DNA from: Actinomycetota bacterium
GTDB lineage: Bacteria; Actinomycetota; Actinomycetes; Actinomycetales; Actinomycetaceae
NCBI GenBank assembly: GCA_019425105.1
Contig: JAHYYD010000035.1
Coordinates: 1-13,468, forward strand
Reading direction: 5' to 3'
Length of the DNA: 13,468 bases
Part shown: positions 7,084 to 13,468 of the stretch, in pieces
How positions within the stretch are numbered: the stretch's first letter is position 1
Layout of the letters: every line of letters starts with the position of its first letter
Translations under genes and position numbers: made by a program
Notes under the pieces: model-generated
What the model saw: the letters and a program-made list of their open reading frames with translations, nothing else
Told to the model about the DNA's origin: nothing
The model's database searches: none

Positions 7084-9441
7084 ATGAGCACAGTGAGAGC
7101 AGCATTCAACATCTCCGCCACCATCGTCAAGTCTCTTGTGAAAGTGGCTGGCTTCGGCTTCGTCGCTGATGCAATAGAAGGTGGGCAGGAACTCTACCAG
7201 CTCGCCTGCAGCCTCAAAGACGAAACTTTCGGAAGTGCGGAAGCACAGATGAGCGGCGCGCTCAGAAACTCGATTACCGATGAGCTGGCCTCCATCGAGG
7301 ACCAGCTAGGTAGGTCGGGCCATGACGAGAAGAGTATTGACCTATTCATCGGACGCCTTGAGACATCGACCAAAAGAACTATCGCACGACTCCTCGATGA
7401 CGACAACGCGTTATGCAAATCAATCACCGAAGCCAAAACATTCCACGCCTACGTTCTGAAACAATCAACACAGGTACGAGCAGACTATACGCCTGGGGAG
7501 CGGAAGTACCTCGACTCTCTCCTCCACTGCGTTGCTCGCGAGTATTTGATCCTCGCCCCGAAATCTCCAAACTATAACAAGGCCGTGCTTAAGGCTACGG
7601 TCAAACAGCTTAGTGAGATCGGCGCAGCACTTGAAGAGCTGCAAAACCTTGTCACGAACACGTCAGAAACGCACAGTAAAGAGCATCAAGAAATTAAGAA
7701 CCAAATCGAACGGCTCCGGACAACCGTAGAGAATGAACTCAGCAACCGTCGTTCACATCAACCCAACAACTCAACATGGGGTAGCCGCCCACAACCGCTG
7801 AAGCACTGGATCGAACGTAATCCAACATGCGACGGCATAGCGCTTCATGACGCCATCTTTGGCTCAGGCGCTAGCGACGAGGCAACATTCTGCGTCCTGA
7901 TCGGCCCAGCAGGGAGCGGAAAGACGCGCCTCGCAGCCTCAATTGCAAAAAGATGCGAAGATGAGGAATGGACACTCGTTGCATGGATTAACGCTGAATC
8001 AGAGGACATGATTAAGAACCAAGTAATTGCAATCAGCGAAGTGAAGTTCGGCCTTCAGTTGAAGCCCAACGAATACCCGGAAGTCGAATTGAATCGAGCA
8101 CTCTCCACTTTCCCTTCCCAGAATAGTGAGAAAATTCTAATAGTTCTCGACAATGTTGAGAAGTCCACAAGAATAGATGAACTATTACCTAAGACCCCTA
8201 ACGTTCACGTCATTGTTACCACACGACATGGAGGAAACTGGAGCCATCAGCACGGTTGGTTACCTTTTAATTTGAGCACTTTTTCTCGACAGGAGTCAAT
8301 ACAACTTCTTACACAGGCAACTGAAGATGACGACAAAGCCACCGCAAACCAAATCGCCCAACTTCTTGGTGACCTTCCCCTTGCCATTGGACGAGCTGCT
8401 AATACGTGCACCTGGCTCAATATCAACCGACTCAAACAGTACTATTCCATGCTTCAGCAATACCCGACAGAGAAGCTCTTGGACTCTACAGTTGCCACTA
8501 GGGACAATGCGGGAGTCATTTCCGCTCTGCAAATTGCAGGCGTGTCCGCACTCGAGAGGATCTCTGATCCCGATATACGAGAGTGCGCCGAGAATATTCT
8601 TGTTTCACTGTGCTACCTATCTGAGTATGGCGTTCCCGTTCGCTGGGTCAAAGACGAGACGAACTTATTCTCAATATGCGCATACACCGAACTCATTGAT
8701 TCGTCCCTCATTGACGAAACAACAGACGGTACAACAGTGAGCATTCATCGGCTTCAGGCTCACGCGATGCGACTCCACTGGACACCTGATGTGCGCGACA
8801 AGGCAGCCGAAACGACATCCGCGATACTCACACATCAATTAGCGCAGATATCAAGAGATAGTGACAGTGAGAGAGCAAAGCAGGCGACACACACCATAAT
8901 CGAGCAACTCCGCGCGATGAGCTATCAGAAACACTCTCACTTTCTCTTCCGTAGCATTCCATTTCTAGATTGCTTCTATCAAACACTAACACACGTAGCT
9001 TACCTTCAGGCCGACCATCCTTCTCTTAACTCCGGCGAAGATATTATCTTAGCCAATGCGATTTATCTTATCGCCGACTCTTCTACAAGTACTAGCAACG
9101 CGATGACTGTTGACATCAACGAACAGTGCTTACACAAAGAGAAGGTTCATAAAATATTACAACACTTTGAGGGCAGCATCATTAGGGAGGTTAACCTCTG
9201 GGGCTGGCTTGACCCGCAGGTACCTTCGGCATATTTTATGCTCGCCAGAGCATACCAATTGTCGGGTTTTCTTGAAGTAGCTATCGACCATTACGAAGAG
9301 CTACTACTATATGTTTGCGCACATAATTTCAGTCCTTACGATACTTTTGAAGTGGACGTGCGTAACAGCCTCGAGGCAGCCCGCCGGGAGCTGATAGAGC
9401 AGGAAGATACCTCACACACCGAGGAGCGCGAGGAGGACTGA
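7084..9441 (+). CDS. NB-ARC/STAND-type NTPase with uncharacterised helical N-terminus and TPR-like C-terminus
   Basis: The 785-residue protein has the architecture of a signal-transducing ATPase. Residues 1-~230 are mostly helical, with a hydrophobic opening (V-K-V-A-G-F-G-F-V-A-D-A) and a coiled-coil stretch at ~170-230; I recognise no known effector domain such as TIR or nuclease there. The NTPase core has Walker A G-P-A-G-S-G-K-T (274-281), Walker B K-I-L-I-V-L-D-N (Asp356), the V-T-T-R-H sensor segment (378-382) and the G-D-L-P-L-A motif (429-434) of NB-ARC proteins. A winged-helix-like region follows. S-A-Y-F-M-L-A-R-A-Y-Q-L-S-G at 715-728 starts a TPR-like repeat. Base use is much more AT-rich than in neighbours, with several TTA leucine codons (for example 7411 and 9049). 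It is a lone gene, plausibly acquired by transfer and possibly involved in phage defence; the role is inferred, not shown. Confidence 0.75.
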   Translation: MSTVRAAFNISATIVKSLVKVAGFGFVADAIEGGQELYQLACSLKDETFGSAEAQMSGALRNSITDELASIEDQLGRSGHDEKSIDLFIGRLETSTKRTIARLLDDDNALCKSITEAKTFHAYVLKQSTQVRADYTPGERKYLDSLLHCVAREYLILAPKSPNYNKAVLKATVKQLSEIGAALEELQNLVTNTSETHSKEHQEIKNQIERLRTTVENELSNRRSHQPNNSTWGSRPQPLKHWIERNPTCDGIALHDAIFGSGASDEATFCVLIGPAGSGKTRLAASIAKRCEDEEWTLVAWINAESEDMIKNQVIAISEVKFGLQLKPNEYPEVELNRALSTFPSQNSEKILIVLDNVEKSTRIDELLPKTPNVHVIVTTRHGGNWSHQHGWLPFNLSTFSRQESIQLLTQATEDDDKATANQIAQLLGDLPLAIGRAANTCTWLNINRLKQYYSMLQQYPTEKLLDSTVATRDNAGVISALQIAGVSALERISDPDIRECAENILVSLCYLSEYGVPVRWVKDETNLFSICAYTELIDSSLIDETTDGTTVSIHRLQAHAMRLHWTPDVRDKAAETTSAILTHQLAQISRDSDSERAKQATHTIIEQLRAMSYQKHSHFLFRSIPFLDCFYQTLTHVAYLQADHPSLNSGEDIILANAIYLIADSSTSTSNAMTVDINEQCLHKEKVHKILQHFEGSIIREVNLWGWLDPQVPSAYFMLARAYQLSGFLEVAIDHYEELLLYVCAHNFSPYDTFEVDVRNSLEAARRELIEQEDTSHTEEREED

Positions 9442-9475
9442 CTCGCGTCGCACGCAGTGCTCGCAGCAAACACTG

Positions 9476-9505
9476 AGGGGCCGGAAGCTTTCGCTTCCGG
9501 CCCCT
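9476..9505. terminator. Hairpin terminator between the STAND gene and tRNA-Val (probably bidirectional)
   Basis: A perfect 13-bp stem (AGGGGCCGGAAGC at 9476-9488 with its complement at 9493-9505) has a TTTC loop, and TTTT follows at 9510-9513. It sits 34 bp after the STAND stop and 9 bp beyond the 3' end of the convergent tRNA gene, so it can serve both. Its core stem is the same 12-mer as in the hairpin at 6991-7028. Confidence 0.8.
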
Positions 9506-9514
9506 GCCGTTTTG

Positions 9515-9588
9515 TGGGCCCTACCGGGCTCGAACCGATGACCTTCTGGGTGTAAACCAGATGCTCTAGCCAACTGAGCTAAAGGCCC
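9515..9588 (-). tRNA. tRNA-Val, anticodon UAC
   Basis: The reverse strand folds into a complete cloverleaf of 74 nt. The acceptor pairs GGGCCTT with AGGGCCC (one G-U pair) and is followed by U8-A9. The D stem is GCTC/GAGC with loop AGTTGGCTA. The anticodon stem is TCTGG/CCAGA with loop TTTACAC, placing TAC at positions 34-36. The T arm is ATCGG-TTCGAGC-CCGGT and the discriminator base is A. The 3' CCA is not encoded, since the next bases are CAA. Anticodon UAC reads valine GUA-type codons. Confidence 0.95.
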
Positions 9589-9600
9589 CACGCACGCGCC

Positions 9601-9629
9601 AATCTACCAGAAGAGGCACGTACGGTCAC
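9601..9629 (-). promoter_or_regulatory. Candidate promoter of tRNA-Val
   Basis: On the minus strand TAGATT (9606-9601) is a good -10 box, with GTGACC (9629-9624) as a -35 element (4 of 6) at a 17-bp spacing. Transcription would begin about 5-7 nt before the mature tRNA 5' end at 9588. Confidence 0.5.
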
Positions 9630-9690
9630 ATCCGAAACCGAGCGACACAGCACAGAAGAGCGGTGCCCCGCCCCGGCCTCGTCGATGAAA

Positions 9691-10092
9691 CTAGCGGCGC
9701 GAACGCGGACGCGCGGTCAGGCGCACGCCCGCCCAGTTGTCCCCGAGCGCCGTCGACGTCGTCGCATGCAGGCCCGCGATCCCCGCAGCCTCCTCCACGT
9801 CGCCGACCCGCACAGAATTCGGCCGACCCGGCTTAGGAATCAGCACCCAAATCAGCCCACCGTCATCCAGGTTCGACATCGCATCGACGAGGACGTCCGC
9901 GAGGTCCTCTTCCTCAGCATCATCCGCGCGCCACCAGACAATCGCGCCATCCACGACGTCCGCGTAATCGACGTCCACGAGCGGATGCCCCGTCTCCCCT
10001 TCAACAGCATCGCGCACGGCCTGATCGACGTCATCATCGACGTAGAACTCCTGCACGATCGCATCGGACGCAAAACCAAGGCTCACTGCCAT
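9691..10092 (-). CDS. DUF3052 family protein
   Basis: The 133-residue acidic protein opens with M-A-V-S-L-G-F-A-S-D-A-I-V-Q-E-F and contains D-D-D-V-D (19-23), D-G-A-I-V-W-W-R (48-55), G-G-L-I-W-V-L-I-P-K (78-87), V-E-E-A-A-G-I-A-G-L (99-108) and a basic tail after residue 124. This pattern matches the actinobacterial DUF3052 family, whose function is unknown; from memory a member sits near aceE in other actinobacteria, including mycobacteria. ATG 10092 is preferred over the GTG just before it (10095) on family grounds, since the conserved region begins with S-L-G-F; neither has a clear ribosome site. No signal peptide or membrane segment is visible. Confidence 0.8.
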   Translation of the reverse strand: MAVSLGFASDAIVQEFYVDDDVDQAVRDAVEGETGHPLVDVDYADVVDGAIVWWRADDAEEEDLADVLVDAMSNLDDGGLIWVLIPKPGRPNSVRVGDVEEAAGIAGLHATTSTALGDNWAGVRLTARPRSRR

Positions 10093-10324
10093 CACGCAGC
10101 ACCGCCCATCAACGAGCTGGCGCTCAGTGTCATATCAACGTTCACGCCTTCATCCTAGGGCATTGGAGCTACTCGAATGCAAGGGATGGACCACGATAAA
10201 AGACCCCTGTCATCACTGGCCCGCCTGAGCAGCGGATTCACTCGGCACGGAACACCTACCAACCGGTGATACGCACGTCATAGTCACAAGCCGAGGCAAA
10301 CACTCGCAAAGGTCTGCCAATAGT

Positions 10325-10338
10325 GGGACAATGGTCCC
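10325..10338. promoter_or_regulatory. Inverted repeat, candidate operator of aceE
   Basis: GGGAC, a 4-bp AATG spacer and GTCCC form a perfect palindromic element about 78 bp before the aceE start. The best -10 candidate (GACAAT) lies within it, so a bound regulator would interfere with transcription. I do not recognise the binding protein. Confidence 0.45.
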
Positions 10339-10345
10339 GATATGT

Positions 10346-10368
10346 GCGGTGTCGCCAGAGGACACCGC
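10346..10368 (+). repeat. Inverted repeat in the aceE leader
   Basis: GCGGTGTC (10346-10353) and GACACCGC (10361-10368) are perfect complements separated by 7 nt. It could be a 23-bp operator or a leader RNA hairpin ending 47 nt before the aceE start. It has no T-run and is too far from the start to hide the ribosome site. Confidence 0.45.
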
Positions 10369-10402
10369 TCACGCACGCTGCGCGAGCAGCACCGAGTCAA
10401 GC

Positions 10403-10409
10403 GAGAAGG
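10403..10409 (+). promoter_or_regulatory. Ribosome binding site of aceE
   Basis: GAGAAGG lies 6 nt before GTG 10416 and decides that start codon over the open frame that continues upstream to 10323. Confidence 0.8.
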
Positions 10410-10415
10410 TACACC

Positions 10416-13160
10416 GTGAGCCAACTCCACGAGTCCCACCCCGTCGTCAACGGCCTGATCCCTCAGGTTCCCGACAACGACCCCCAGGAGACCGCCGAAT
10501 GGGTCGAGTCCCTGTCCGGGCTCATCAACGAAAAGGGCGGCCCCCGTGCACGCTACATCCTGCTGCACATGCTGGACGAGGCGCGCCGCAACGGCGTTCA
10601 GCTCCCCCAGGAGTACACGACCCCCTACGTCAACACCATTCCCGTTGACCAGGAGCCTTACTTCCCCGGCGACGAAGCCATGGAGCGCGAATACCGCCGT
10701 TGGATCCGCTGGAACGCCGCCGTCCAGGTGACGCGCGCTCAGCGCCCCGGCGTCAAGGTCGGCGGACACATCTCGTCCTACGCATCGGTTGCCACCCTCT
10801 ACGAGGTCGGCCTCAACCACTTCTTCCGCGGCAAGGACCACCCCGGCGGCGGCGACCACGTGTTCTTCCAGGGACACGCCTCCCCCGGCCCCTACGCCCG
10901 CGCCTTCCTCGAAGGTCGCCTCTCCGAAGAGGAGATGGACGGCTTCCGTCAGCAGGTCTCGACCAAGCACGGTCTGCCCTCGTACCCGCACCCGCGCCAG
11001 CTTGAGCGCTTCTGGGAGTTCCCCACGGTCTCGCTCGGCCTGGGTCCCGCCGAGGCCATCTACCAGGCCTGGTTCGACCGCTACCTGCACATGAACGGCA
11101 TCAAGGACACGTCGCAGCAGCACACGTGGGCCTTCATCGGCGACGGTGAGATGGACGAGCCCGAGTCCCGCGGCATGCTCCAGCTCGCCGCCCAGCAGCG
11201 CCTGGACAACCTGACCTTCGTCATCAACTGCAACCTGCAGCGTCTCGACGGCCCGGTGCGTGGTAACGGCAAGATCATCCAGGAGCTCGAGGCCTTCTTC
11301 AAGGGCGCGGGCTGGAACGTCATCAAGGTGATCTGGGGCCGTGGCTGGGACCAGCTGCTCGCCGCCGACAAGGACGATGCCCTCGTCCACGTCATGAACG
11401 AGACCCTGGACGGCGACTACCAGACCTTCCGCGCGAACGACGGCGCCTACGTGCGTGAGCACTTCTTTGGCCGTGACCCGCGCACCAAGGAAATGGTCAA
11501 GAACTGGACCGACGAGCAGCTCTGGGAGCTCAAGCGCGGCGGCCACGACTACCGCAAGGTCTACGCAGCCTACAAGGCAGCCATGGACCACACCGGCCAG
11601 CCGACCGTCGTCCTCGCGCACACGATTAAGGGCTACGCCCTCGGCTCGCACTTCGCCGGCCGTAACTCGACGCACCAGATGAAGAAGCTGACCCTCGAGG
11701 ACGCCAAGCAGCTGCGCGATCGCCTCCAGATCCCGATCACGGACGAGGAACTCGAGCGCGATCCCTACATGCCGCCGTACTACATGCCGCCGGCCGATCA
11801 CCCGGCCCTGCAGTACATGAAGGAGCGCCGCGAGATCCTCGGCGGATGGGTGCCCGAGCGCCGCGCCGACCGCCAGCCCAAGCTTCCCGAGCTGCCCACC
11901 CGCCCCTTCGAGGCGCTCTCGAAGGGCTCCGGCAAGCTCGAGGTCGCCACGACCATGGCCCTCGTGCGCCTGTTCAAGGACCTCATCAAGGACAAGCAGG
12001 TCGGTAAGTACTTCGTGCCGATCATCCCCGACGAGGCTCGCACCTTCGGCCTGGACGCGATCTTCCCGTCGGCGAAGATCTTCAACACGACCGGCCAGTC
12101 GTACACGCCCGTGGATGCGGACATGATGCTGTCCTACCGCGAGTCCGAGCGCGGCCAGATCATGCACACGGGCATCACCGAGGCCGGCTCGGCCGCCGCC
12201 TTCCAGGTCGTCGGCACGGCATACGCCACGCACGACCTGCCGATGGTTCCGATCTACATCTTCTACTCGATGTTCGGCTTCCAGCGTACGGGCGACCAGT
12301 TCTGGGCGGCGGGCGACCAGATGACGAAGGGCTTCGTCATCGGCGCTACCGCGGGCCGCACGACGCTTGCGGGCGAGGGTCTGCAGCACATGGACGGCCA
12401 CTCGCAGGTCCTGGCTGCCACGAACCACGCGTTCGTGTCCTACGACCCGGCGTACGCGTACGAAATCCGCTACATCATGGCGGATGGCCTCCAGCGCATG
12501 TACGGCGACGCGGATGGCCGCGATCCGAACGTCATGTACTACATCACCGTGTACAACGAGCCGATCCGTCAGCCGGCCGAGCCGGAGAACGTGGACGTCG
12601 AGGGCATCATCAAGGGCATCTACAACGTCGATGAGCACCAGAACTTCGGCGGCCCCAAGGCTCAGCTGCTCGCCTCTGGCGTCGGCGTGCCGTGGGCGCG
12701 CGAAGCTCGCGAGCTGCTGGCTCGCGACTGGGGTGTGGACGCCGCCGTGTGGTCCGTGACCTCGTGGAACGAGCTGCGCCGCGACGGCCTGGACGCCGAG
12801 GAGCACAACTTCCTGCACCCGTCAGCACCGCGCCGTACCCCCTACGTGTCGACGAAGCTCGCGGGTCGCGAGGGCCCGTTCGTGGCCTCCTCCGACTTCG
12901 ACCGCATGCTGCCTGACCAGATCCGTCAGTGGGTCCCGGGCGACTACCACGTGCTCGGTGCGGATGGCTTCGGCTTCTCCGACACCCGCCGCGCTGCTCG
13001 CCGCTGGTTCCACATCGACGCGGAGTCGATGGTCGTGCGTACGCTCGCCGCTCTCGCCGACAAGGGCCAGGTCGACCCATCGGTCGTCCAGCAGGCGATC
13101 GACAAGTACGAGCTCTTCAACTACGCGATCCAGGGCAATGACCACGCTGGCGAGGAGTGA
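10416..13160 (+). CDS. aceE: Pyruvate dehydrogenase E1 component, homodimeric type (AceE)
   Basis: The 914-residue enzyme decarboxylates pyruvate with thiamine diphosphate (TPP) and passes the acetyl group to the lipoyl arm of the E2 subunit, feeding acetyl-CoA into metabolism. The TPP motif runs from G-D-G-E-M-D-E (242-248) to [11 protein letters not shown] (271-281). Residues equivalent to the E. coli active site are present: His118 (G-G-H-I-S-S), His154 (F-Q-G-H-A-S-P-G), His420 (N-S-T-H-Q-M-K-K) and Glu589 (G-I-T-E-A-G). The length is usual for actinobacterial AceE. GTG 10416 has a good ribosome site, and the conserved sequence begins just after it. No E2 or E3 gene lies beside it, as is common in actinobacteria. 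Its product depends on lipoate made by LipB and LipA, both encoded in this window. Confidence 0.97.
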   Translation: MSQLHESHPVVNGLIPQVPDNDPQETAEWVESLSGLINEKGGPRARYILLHMLDEARRNGVQLPQEYTTPYVNTIPVDQEPYFPGDEAMEREYRRWIRWNAAVQVTRAQRPGVKVGGHISSYASVATLYEVGLNHFFRGKDHPGGGDHVFFQGHASPGPYARAFLEGRLSEEEMDGFRQQVSTKHGLPSYPHPRQLERFWEFPTVSLGLGPAEAIYQAWFDRYLHMNGIKDTSQQHTWAFIGDGEMDEPESRGMLQLAAQQRLDNLTFVINCNLQRLDGPVRGNGKIIQELEAFFKGAGWNVIKVIWGRGWDQLLAADKDDALVHVMNETLDGDYQTFRANDGAYVREHFFGRDPRTKEMVKNWTDEQLWELKRGGHDYRKVYAAYKAAMDHTGQPTVVLAHTIKGYALGSHFAGRNSTHQMKKLTLEDAKQLRDRLQIPITDEELERDPYMPPYYMPPADHPALQYMKERREILGGWVPERRADRQPKLPELPTRPFEALSKGSGKLEVATTMALVRLFKDLIKDKQVGKYFVPIIPDEARTFGLDAIFPSAKIFNTTGQSYTPVDADMMLSYRESERGQIMHTGITEAGSAAAFQVVGTAYATHDLPMVPIYIFYSMFGFQRTGDQFWAAGDQMTKGFVIGATAGRTTLAGEGLQHMDGHSQVLAATNHAFVSYDPAYAYEIRYIMADGLQRMYGDADGRDPNVMYYITVYNEPIRQPAEPENVDVEGIIKGIYNVDEHQNFGGPKAQLLASGVGVPWAREARELLARDWGVDAAVWSVTSWNELRRDGLDAEEHNFLHPSAPRRTPYVSTKLAGREGPFVASSDFDRMLPDQIRQWVPGDYHVLGADGFGFSDTRRAARRWFHIDAESMVVRTLAALADKGQVDPSVVQQAIDKYELFNYAIQGNDHAGEE

Positions 13161-13210
13161 TCGTCGCTAGGCCCGCGCTCCTCCATCGCGGTGCCCAGCG
13201 GTCATGAGAA

Positions 13211-13247
13211 CGAGGCCGGGGATCCCCACGCGGGGTCCCCGGCCTCG
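13211..13247 (+). terminator. Hairpin terminator after aceE
   Basis: CGAGGCCGGGGATCCCC (13211-13227) pairs with 13232-13247 around an ACGC loop; the long GC-rich stem has a single bulged base. A short TTT follows at 13251-13253. It lies 50 bp after the aceE stop. Confidence 0.8.
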
Positions 13248-13275
13248 TCGTTTGTGCCAATCGGTGGGATAGCTT

Positions 13276-13310
13276 CTGACTACCACCTGTCGCCGGCACA
13301 CAATTGATGC
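13276..13310 (+). promoter_or_regulatory. Candidate leaderless promoter of the flavin reductase-like gene
   Basis: CTGACT (13276-13281), a 17-bp spacer and CACAAT (13299-13304) form a plausible promoter. The -10 box ends exactly 6 nt before ATG 13311, the same spacing as at three other starts in the window, and there is no ribosome site. Confidence 0.5.
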
Positions 13311-13468
13311 ATGCACGTTCCCTATGACACTGAGAAGTTCTACTACGGCTTTCCGGTCTACATCCTGGCTTACCCGGACGAGGCCGTCGGCGTCGGCATC
13401 ACGACGGGTTCGTCCTCGTATTCACTGGGACAGATGGTCATGATCGGCTGCGACTCCACCACGCACGC
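13311..13468 (+). CDS. Flavin reductase-like (FMN-binding) protein, N-terminal part only
   Basis: The first 52 codons are visible before the window ends. The opening H-V-P-Y-D-T-E-K-F-Y-Y-G-F-P-V-Y-I-L followed by I-T-T-G-S-S-S-Y-S-L-G-Q-M-V-M-I-G resembles the start of flavin reductase-like domain proteins, which bind FMN in a split-barrel fold and often act as NAD(P)H:flavin oxidoreductases. The phosphate-binding segment typical of the family (T-x-S-S-x-S-L-G) is present. The cofactor and partner cannot be judged from this fragment. Confidence 0.7.
   Translation, partial: MHVPYDTEKFYYGFPVYILAYPDEAVGVGITTGSSSYSLGQMVMIGCDSTTH

Larger units (their letters stand above)
10096..10415. promoter_or_regulatory. 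Regulatory gap between the DUF3052 gene and aceE
   Basis: This 320-bp stretch has no plausible gene. For the DUF3052 gene (minus) a weak promoter can be proposed: TTGCAT (10182-10177), a 19-bp spacer and TAGGAT (10157-10152). For aceE (plus) no strong promoter is visible; the best guess is TCGCAA (10304-10309), a 17-bp spacer and GACAAT (10327-10332), the latter lying inside an inverted repeat. Two inverted repeats (10325-10338 and 10346-10368) are listed separately. The rest shows nothing recognisable. Confidence 0.5.

Noticed and set aside
8327..8740. Open frame of 137 codons inside the STAND gene in another frame
   Set aside because: It is fully contained in the STAND gene, lacks a ribosome site and has no recognisable content.
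6912..9588. Possible integration at tRNA-Val with a duplicated tRNA 3' end flanking the STAND gene
   Set aside because: I searched the 6912-7083 gap by eye for a copy of the tRNA 3' end and found none; there is also no integrase or transposase in the window.
10284..12818. A very long open frame (about 840 codons) on the minus strand opposite aceE
   Set aside because: It is an antisense shadow produced by the strong third-position GC bias of aceE; its translation is low-complexity (V, L, R, G, H rich) with no recognisable domain.
1..13468. CRISPR arrays, insertion sequences, rRNA
   Set aside because: No regularly spaced repeats, transposase motifs or rRNA sequence were seen on either strand.

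Overview
The window is high-GC DNA with the gene set and gene order of an actinobacterium, most likely a member of the Actinomycetaceae (Schaalia/Actinomyces type). This placement rests on four things: the E1 pyruvate dehydrogenase (aceE) type, the DUF3052 gene beside it, DtxR-type iron boxes, and apparently leaderless start sites. It is inferred from recognised protein families, not from a database search.

Layout. Positions 1-515 hold the 3' end of an alpha-L-fucosidase gene. Two minus-strand genes follow (2173-519): a Nif3-like dinuclear-metal protein and a coiled-coil protein of the 'C4 zinc ribbon' family that has lost its zinc cysteines. A 60-bp divergent promoter region separates them from a plus-strand operon, lipB-lipA-AMP-dependent acyl-CoA synthetase (2234-5456), whose genes overlap by 4 bp. 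A short gap carrying DtxR/IdeR-like iron boxes precedes a type II NADH dehydrogenase (5544-6911).

Positions 7084-9441 hold a single, visibly AT-richer gene for an NB-ARC/STAND NTPase with a TPR-like C-terminus. It is bracketed by two strong hairpins with the same stem core and followed by a minus-strand tRNA-Val(UAC). It looks horizontally acquired and is the best candidate for an uncharacterised (possibly anti-phage) system. Next come a DUF3052 gene (minus), a 320-bp regulatory gap with two inverted repeats, and aceE (10416-13160). A terminator and the first 52 codons of a flavin reductase-like gene end the window.

How the genes fit together. LipB and LipA make the lipoyl cofactor that the E2 partner of AceE needs, so both parts of the pyruvate dehydrogenase pathway are represented here. 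The acyl-CoA synthetase is translationally coupled to lipA and may feed or salvage acyl groups. The NADH made by pyruvate dehydrogenase can be re-oxidised by the non-proton-pumping NADH dehydrogenase, which here appears to be under iron control. The STAND gene stands alone and has no metabolic link to its neighbours.
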